DNA of 64,000 bases from Neurospora tetrasperma FGSC 2508 (taxonomy: Eukaryota; Ascomycota; Sordariomycetes; Sordariales; Sordariaceae), in the NCBI RefSeq assembly GCF_000213175.1, contig NW_009799102.1, forward strand, positions 3,145,050-3,209,049. Reading direction: 5' to 3'. Below the pieces are notes generated by a model, which worked only from the letters and a program-made list of their open reading frames with translations, did not search any database and was not told the DNA's origin. Below, one piece after another: positions 60,301 through 64,000 of this stretch (positions within the stretch are counted from its first letter, which is position 1; every line of letters starts with the position of its first letter). The position numbers and the translations under genes were made by a program.

Positions 60301-61100
60301 CATCTTTTTAATCCGGCCATTCCCTCACATGGAAGACGGCCTTTTCCTTCAACACTACCCACTCGTCTGAACGACATTTCTGATGCGCTCAACTTAACAC
60401 CCGCCCCTTCAGGCACCACCGCCATCACAGTAACGATAACGCTACCCTCGATCTTGAAACTGGTTTTCACACCAGAGTTATCCCGATCTTTGCATCTCCC
60501 CATTGCACTCTTCGGCGCTCGCTCACGTGTCCCGCCCACAACCCTCGACGAGACCTCTTTTACCGTCCTCGATCAGAGGCAACTCAAGTATCACCGGACC
60601 TCGAGTTCCCCGTTCGCATATCCTCGCAGGAAAGCCCGACGAGCTCGGGCTTTCCCAGGTACATATCTATCCACGACACACCCCCACACAACCCCGGACC
60701 AATTTGGGAAATCAGCAAAAATGGGCAGCTCATAGTCTCCAGAAAGAAGTGCCCTGGGACGCTTATGATTCCACTGCTCGTCAACACAGAAACCAGACCG
60801 TCCGTACCACTTCTACTACCAACAGTAGCCCGTTGCATCTTCTCCATTTTCCACCTCCAACAGTCTACCAGACCGAAAACGTTGCAGTCAACGACAAGCC
60901 GCCGTGCTGATCAATTCGAACCGCCAACCCATCTGCTACCCCTGCACTATTTCGTCGGTCAAACCAGCTTCCCCTGTCTCTCTTTGAGCATCTCCTTAGC
61001 TTCTGGCCGGTTCTGGCTCTCTGATGATTCACTCTGACTCCTCAACGCTTGCTTCGTCGACTAAGAGCGTCCTGTAACCCAACCGCTGCAATCGAAAACC
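57378..61100. other. 3.7-kb intergenic region with one small candidate
   Basis: No RNA gene, repeat or supported protein gene, apart from a possible small gene at 58,288-58,500. Longer frames (59,612-60,055 plus; 60,207-60,539 minus; 60,503-60,910 plus) lack recognisable content. The last kilobase is pyrimidine-rich and probably the promoter and leader of the phosphatase gene. Confidence 0.45.
58288..58500 (-). CDS. possible small protein, not recognised
   Basis: A 70-codon frame starting MTDTIQFLKEFDTFAVSG, with an ATG in good context (AGCATGA) and GC-rich third positions. Its composition is that of a soluble protein. A second in-frame ATG at 58,512 would add four residues. The opposite strand also has an open frame (58,292-58,486), so strand choice is uncertain. 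No signal peptide, domain or intron was recognised. Confidence 0.28.
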   Translation of the reverse strand: MTDTIQFLKEFDTFAVSGPRVVAWVRSDQGASLGNFNTYTRSVGPTSAGGQSKMPIATLGAANLPAELNT

Positions 61101-62237
61101 ATGACAGCCCTGGCTACTATGGCCGGGGGCAACAAGGCCGTCATGAAGAGGAACACGAGAGCATTTGTTGGTGACAACACAGAGCAGGCCCTGGTTGGGC
61201 CTCAATCAGAAAGGTTGGCGAAGGAAGATGAGAGGGCGGACGTGGGACCGCACAGGAAGGGCTCCATAGGCACATTCACAAGTCAAAGCAGCCGCTCAAG
61301 CCGCCAAACGAGCCTCGAGTGCTCACCCATGACTGCCGCGACGTCATTGGATACGGATCTGTCAGATTTGAGCAAAGATGAACACTTTAGCCTCCCTGAC
61401 GCACTTCGCGATATCGAGCCTCCACATGCCGTTCAAGCCTACAGTCACAGTGCCAAAGCTCCCTTGCGGCCAAATCCTACTTTACCGCTCATTCCCTCAG
61501 AGGGGCGCCCCAAGAACTTCGGTGTCGTTGTTCCTGGGGTATATCGAAGTAGCTTTCCACAGACCGAGGACTACCCATTCATCGAGGGCCTCAAGTTGAA
61601 GACCATGGTGTTGGTTACCCGAATTAAAACCCTTTTTTTTCTTCCAACATACTGACAAGGGTTTTCCAGCACATTGGTCCAGAAGGACTTCCCCGAGGGC
61701 TATGGTGCTTTTCTCAGCAGAAATGGAATCAAGCATCATGTCTTTGACATGAAGGGCACCAAGAAAGAAGCCATTCCCATAACGACGATGAAGGCCATCC
61801 TCCGGCTGGTACTCAACCAAGCCAATCACCCGCTCTTGATTCACTGTAACCACGGAAAGGTAAACCTCCCCTCGACGATATGTTGACTTGGTGGAACGGT
61901 CAGGCTGATTTCGGTTGTGCAGCATCGCACCGGCTGCGTGGTTGGGATCGTTCGTAAGACTCTTGGCTGGGACGTGAGCAATATACTTGAGGAATACCGG
62001 AGTTATGCCGAACCCAAAGTCCGCGAGACCGATGTCAACTACATCCAAGGATTCGAAATGGCTCAAATTTCGAACCTCTTCTCCAAGGACATGAACTTGC
62101 GGCGATGGCGATTTGGGTCGCCCAAGTTCGCCCACTCCACGGTCGTGGCCATGATTTTCTTGTTATTCTGGTACCATTTTTCCGGAATTCCGCTGCCAAC
62201 TTCGGACGCGGTGGATCGCAAGCTGCTCACCCAGTAG
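61101..62237 (+). CDS. Siw14-like (PFA-DSP) phosphatase with C-terminal membrane segment
   Basis: Three exons, 61,101-61,609, 61,670-61,859 and 61,923-62,237, with introns of 60 and 63 bp, give 337 residues. The first donor, GTTGGT, is chosen because it restores the family's K-T-x-V-T-L-V block (KTMV|TLVQ). A Ser-rich N-terminal part of about 130 residues precedes the domain, which starts NFGVVVPGVYRSSFP, the entry motif of plant and fungal atypical dual-specificity phosphatases. The P-loop HCNHGKHRTG (Cys229, Arg235) is joined across intron 2. Then come GWDVSNILEEYRSYAEPK and a D-x-x-Y-I-Q-x-F block. Known members remove phosphate from inositol pyrophosphates or act in stress signalling. A hydrophobic segment near 303-325 (STVVAMIFLLFWY) suggests tail anchoring. 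Start: first ATG in AACCATGA context. Confidence 0.88.
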
Positions 62238-63140
62238 CTTTTCGGCGTGGCCTTCGGATGCCCGTCAGTTCTTTTTGGTCATGTTATCACACTTTTTAGC
62301 CCCCACAACCCCACAGGCACCATACAGACTCAGCGTAGCTTGATCAGGCGGCGAGGAGAATTCCATTGTCAAAGGAGAATGAAGTGGAAGGATTTTGGTT
62401 AAATCGGAATACGGGATCCAGCGAATATCCTGCTTCGGAGTGGGTACAGTGGCGTGGCGTTGCAATGGGATCTTTCGGTACGGGAAATCTGGTGGGCTGG
62501 CAGACGGCTTTTATTCAGGGGCATCACATGGCCACGAACCCAGATCCGGAGCTGACAGGCCTGCAATTGCTTTTACTTGCATGGAAAAGATAAACTAGGA
62601 TGGAGAGCGGAGACTATCAAGTGCTGAGTGTCTCCTGGCGTTCGTGTGGTTCCTTGGTTTACATGAGGGCGGTTTCCTATGTTCATATGTCCAAATCATG
62701 TTTATGGTTTTTGCATTTAGTTATACGCTATTCAAGCTCATAGCTCCCAGAAGAGTGAGCAGGAAATCCAGCACCCATTTGGCGTCTGCTGCTCAAAGCG
62801 AACACATTCAGAAGTGTGACTTTGCACATTCCCGAGTATTCCCTGTCTGCCATTTTCCACCCTTTGACGCCGCCAAAATGTTTGCTCTTTATGGTACAGT
62901 AGGTATGTTACAGACACACAACTTCTCCCGCCAAAAGAAAACCTGCAAAACAACAAATCCGTCTAGTCCCTCACCTTCCAGCAACTTCCGGATGTGCAGT
63001 TACTTGTAGTGGAATATCCTCGGGCTGTCCACTATAGCACGTCAGAGCACACTCGCTCCTGTATGGCAGGCCGATTCTCCTCAACCACAGCGAACGCACT
63101 GCTCCACACCATCTCAGCCGTCGCTAAGCCTGAGGATTCT
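62238..63140. other. intergenic between convergent genes
   Basis: 3' flanks of the phosphatase (+) and Aim19-like (-) genes. Short frames at 62,366 and 62,644 show no recognisable content. No repeat or RNA gene seen. Confidence 0.55.
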
Positions 63141-63645
63141 TCATTCGCTATCGCTGTACATGCCCCACTTGTCCATCTCCTTCCTCTCCTGCTCCTCGGC
63201 CTTGCGATCACCCGTCACATAGGTGTATGTGCCCGCAATCACGTTGGCCGCGCTCAGACCCATGGCCGTAGCCCGCACCGCGCCGCGAGCCGAAAACTTG
63301 TTCTTGAGCGCGGCGGGACGGCGGCGGGCAGCGAGGAGGAAGTAGATGCCGCTCCAGGCGGCCGTCATGCCGGCGCTGTCGATCTTGAAGCCAGCTACGC
63401 TGAGGTAGCTCGAGAACATGAGGAGAGGAGTGAGGAGCATGGGCATGGCCTGGAAGGGGCGCCAGTGGAGGGCAGTGATGAGGGTTGCTAGGCCCATACC
63501 GGGGAGGGAAGAGGCTATGTTTGAGCGTTAGTATCAAGAGCATGTAAGTGAGGATTGTGAGTAGAGTGAGTAAGTAGTTGAGATACTCACATCCCCAAGC
63601 CCTGACGCGGTCCACGATGGATGCCTTGGTTTCTTCGGTGGCCAT
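63141..63645 (-). CDS. AIM19: Aim19-like mitochondrial membrane protein
   Basis: Two exons, 63,645-63,591 and 63,514-63,141, with a 76-bp intron (GTGAGT...CATAG), give 142 residues. It opens MATEETKASIVDRVRAWG and continues SSLPGMGLATLITALHWRPF, with three to four hydrophobic segments (about 25-60, 70-80, 100-115), a conserved-looking AGFKIDSAGMTAAWSG block and a charged C-terminus (KEMDKWGMYSDSE). Length and this central block fit the Aim19 family (altered inheritance of mitochondria 19), small membrane proteins whose molecular role is not established. The exon 1 start is the first ATG after a pyrimidine-rich leader. The family call is from recollection of the motif pattern, without an alignment. 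Confidence 0.65.
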
Positions 63646-64000
63646 GATGGGTGTGAGAGTATAGGATTTGATTGTTGATTTTTCTTATTATCTCGACACC
63701 AGCTTTTTCTGTTTACCAAATTTTAGCTACCTGCAGTTTGAATCGGCTCATGTCAATCGAAGGCAGTTGTGACAACACCGGTGGATGACTAAGCAAACTG
63801 GATCCATTCCTTGTTGCCGCTAGGTCCCGTCCAGTTCACGATTGCGATCGGTCGTTATCCATTTTTTTGGCCAAACGCACGGGGCCACGAGCCATGTGTG
63901 AAGGGAATGGAAGAAACGTGAGCGTGGAATTTACCTGCAAGCTGTCCACAGCTCTCTACTGAATAGTCACCGAGTTTAAGTATTGGTTTGGCAATCCGTT
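63646..64000. other. promoter region of the Aim19-like gene
   Basis: No gene seen in the last 355 bases. This is the 5' flank of the minus-strand gene ending the window. Confidence 0.5.

Overview
This window comes from a filamentous ascomycete (Pezizomycotina; a Sordariomycete is a reasonable guess). The protein genes carry short introns of 46-89 bp with GT...AG borders and CTAAC-like branch sites. The families present (AA9 lytic polysaccharide monooxygenase, DUF3632, TBC RabGAP, SDR, Siw14-like phosphatase, Aim19) are typical of mould genomes. The left 40.7 kb is extremely AT-rich and poor in CA/TG dinucleotides, the mark of repeat-induced point mutation (RIP).

Left part (1-40,740) is a RIP-degraded transposon island with no intact host gene. 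It contains: (i) a Tad1/I-like LINE whose 5' part is inverted against its 3' part (1-6,311); (ii) a three-level nest in which a full-length LINE (9,195-16,162; 18-bp target duplication) sits in a TA-target DNA transposon (8,124-18,267), itself inside a DNA transposon with an 8-bp duplication (7,435-21,637, with a 656-base assembly gap); (iii) a Plavaka-type transposase gene split by a Ty3/Gypsy-type LTR element (22,903-30,730) with a GATAC duplication; (iv) a short 2.6-kb LTR element (35,555-38,172) carrying a hAT-type MITE (36,102-36,520) that escaped RIP; (v) a mosaic strip (38.2-40.7 kb) with telomere-like repeats, a tRNA-derived sequence, an unmutated LINE 3' tail, a probable solo LTR and a RIP-broken Myb/SANT-like gene.

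Base composition changes sharply at about 40.74-40.8 kb. The right part (40.8-64 kb) is ordinary euchromatin with well spaced genes: AA9 LPMO (-), DUF3632 protein (+), tRNA-Trp(CCA) (+), TBC-domain RabGAP (-), a Cys-rich single-pass membrane protein (-), an SDR oxidoreductase (+), a Siw14-like phosphatase (+) and an Aim19-like mitochondrial membrane protein (-). Nothing links them into one pathway or cluster. The secreted LPMO is the gene nearest the heterochromatin-like island. Long intergenic stretches (53.1-56.3 and 57.4-61.1 kb) hold only weak coding candidates.

I saw no clearly new multi-gene system. The most informative structures are the nested and inverted LINE copies, the RIP-free islands inside RIPed DNA, and the sharp compartment boundary.
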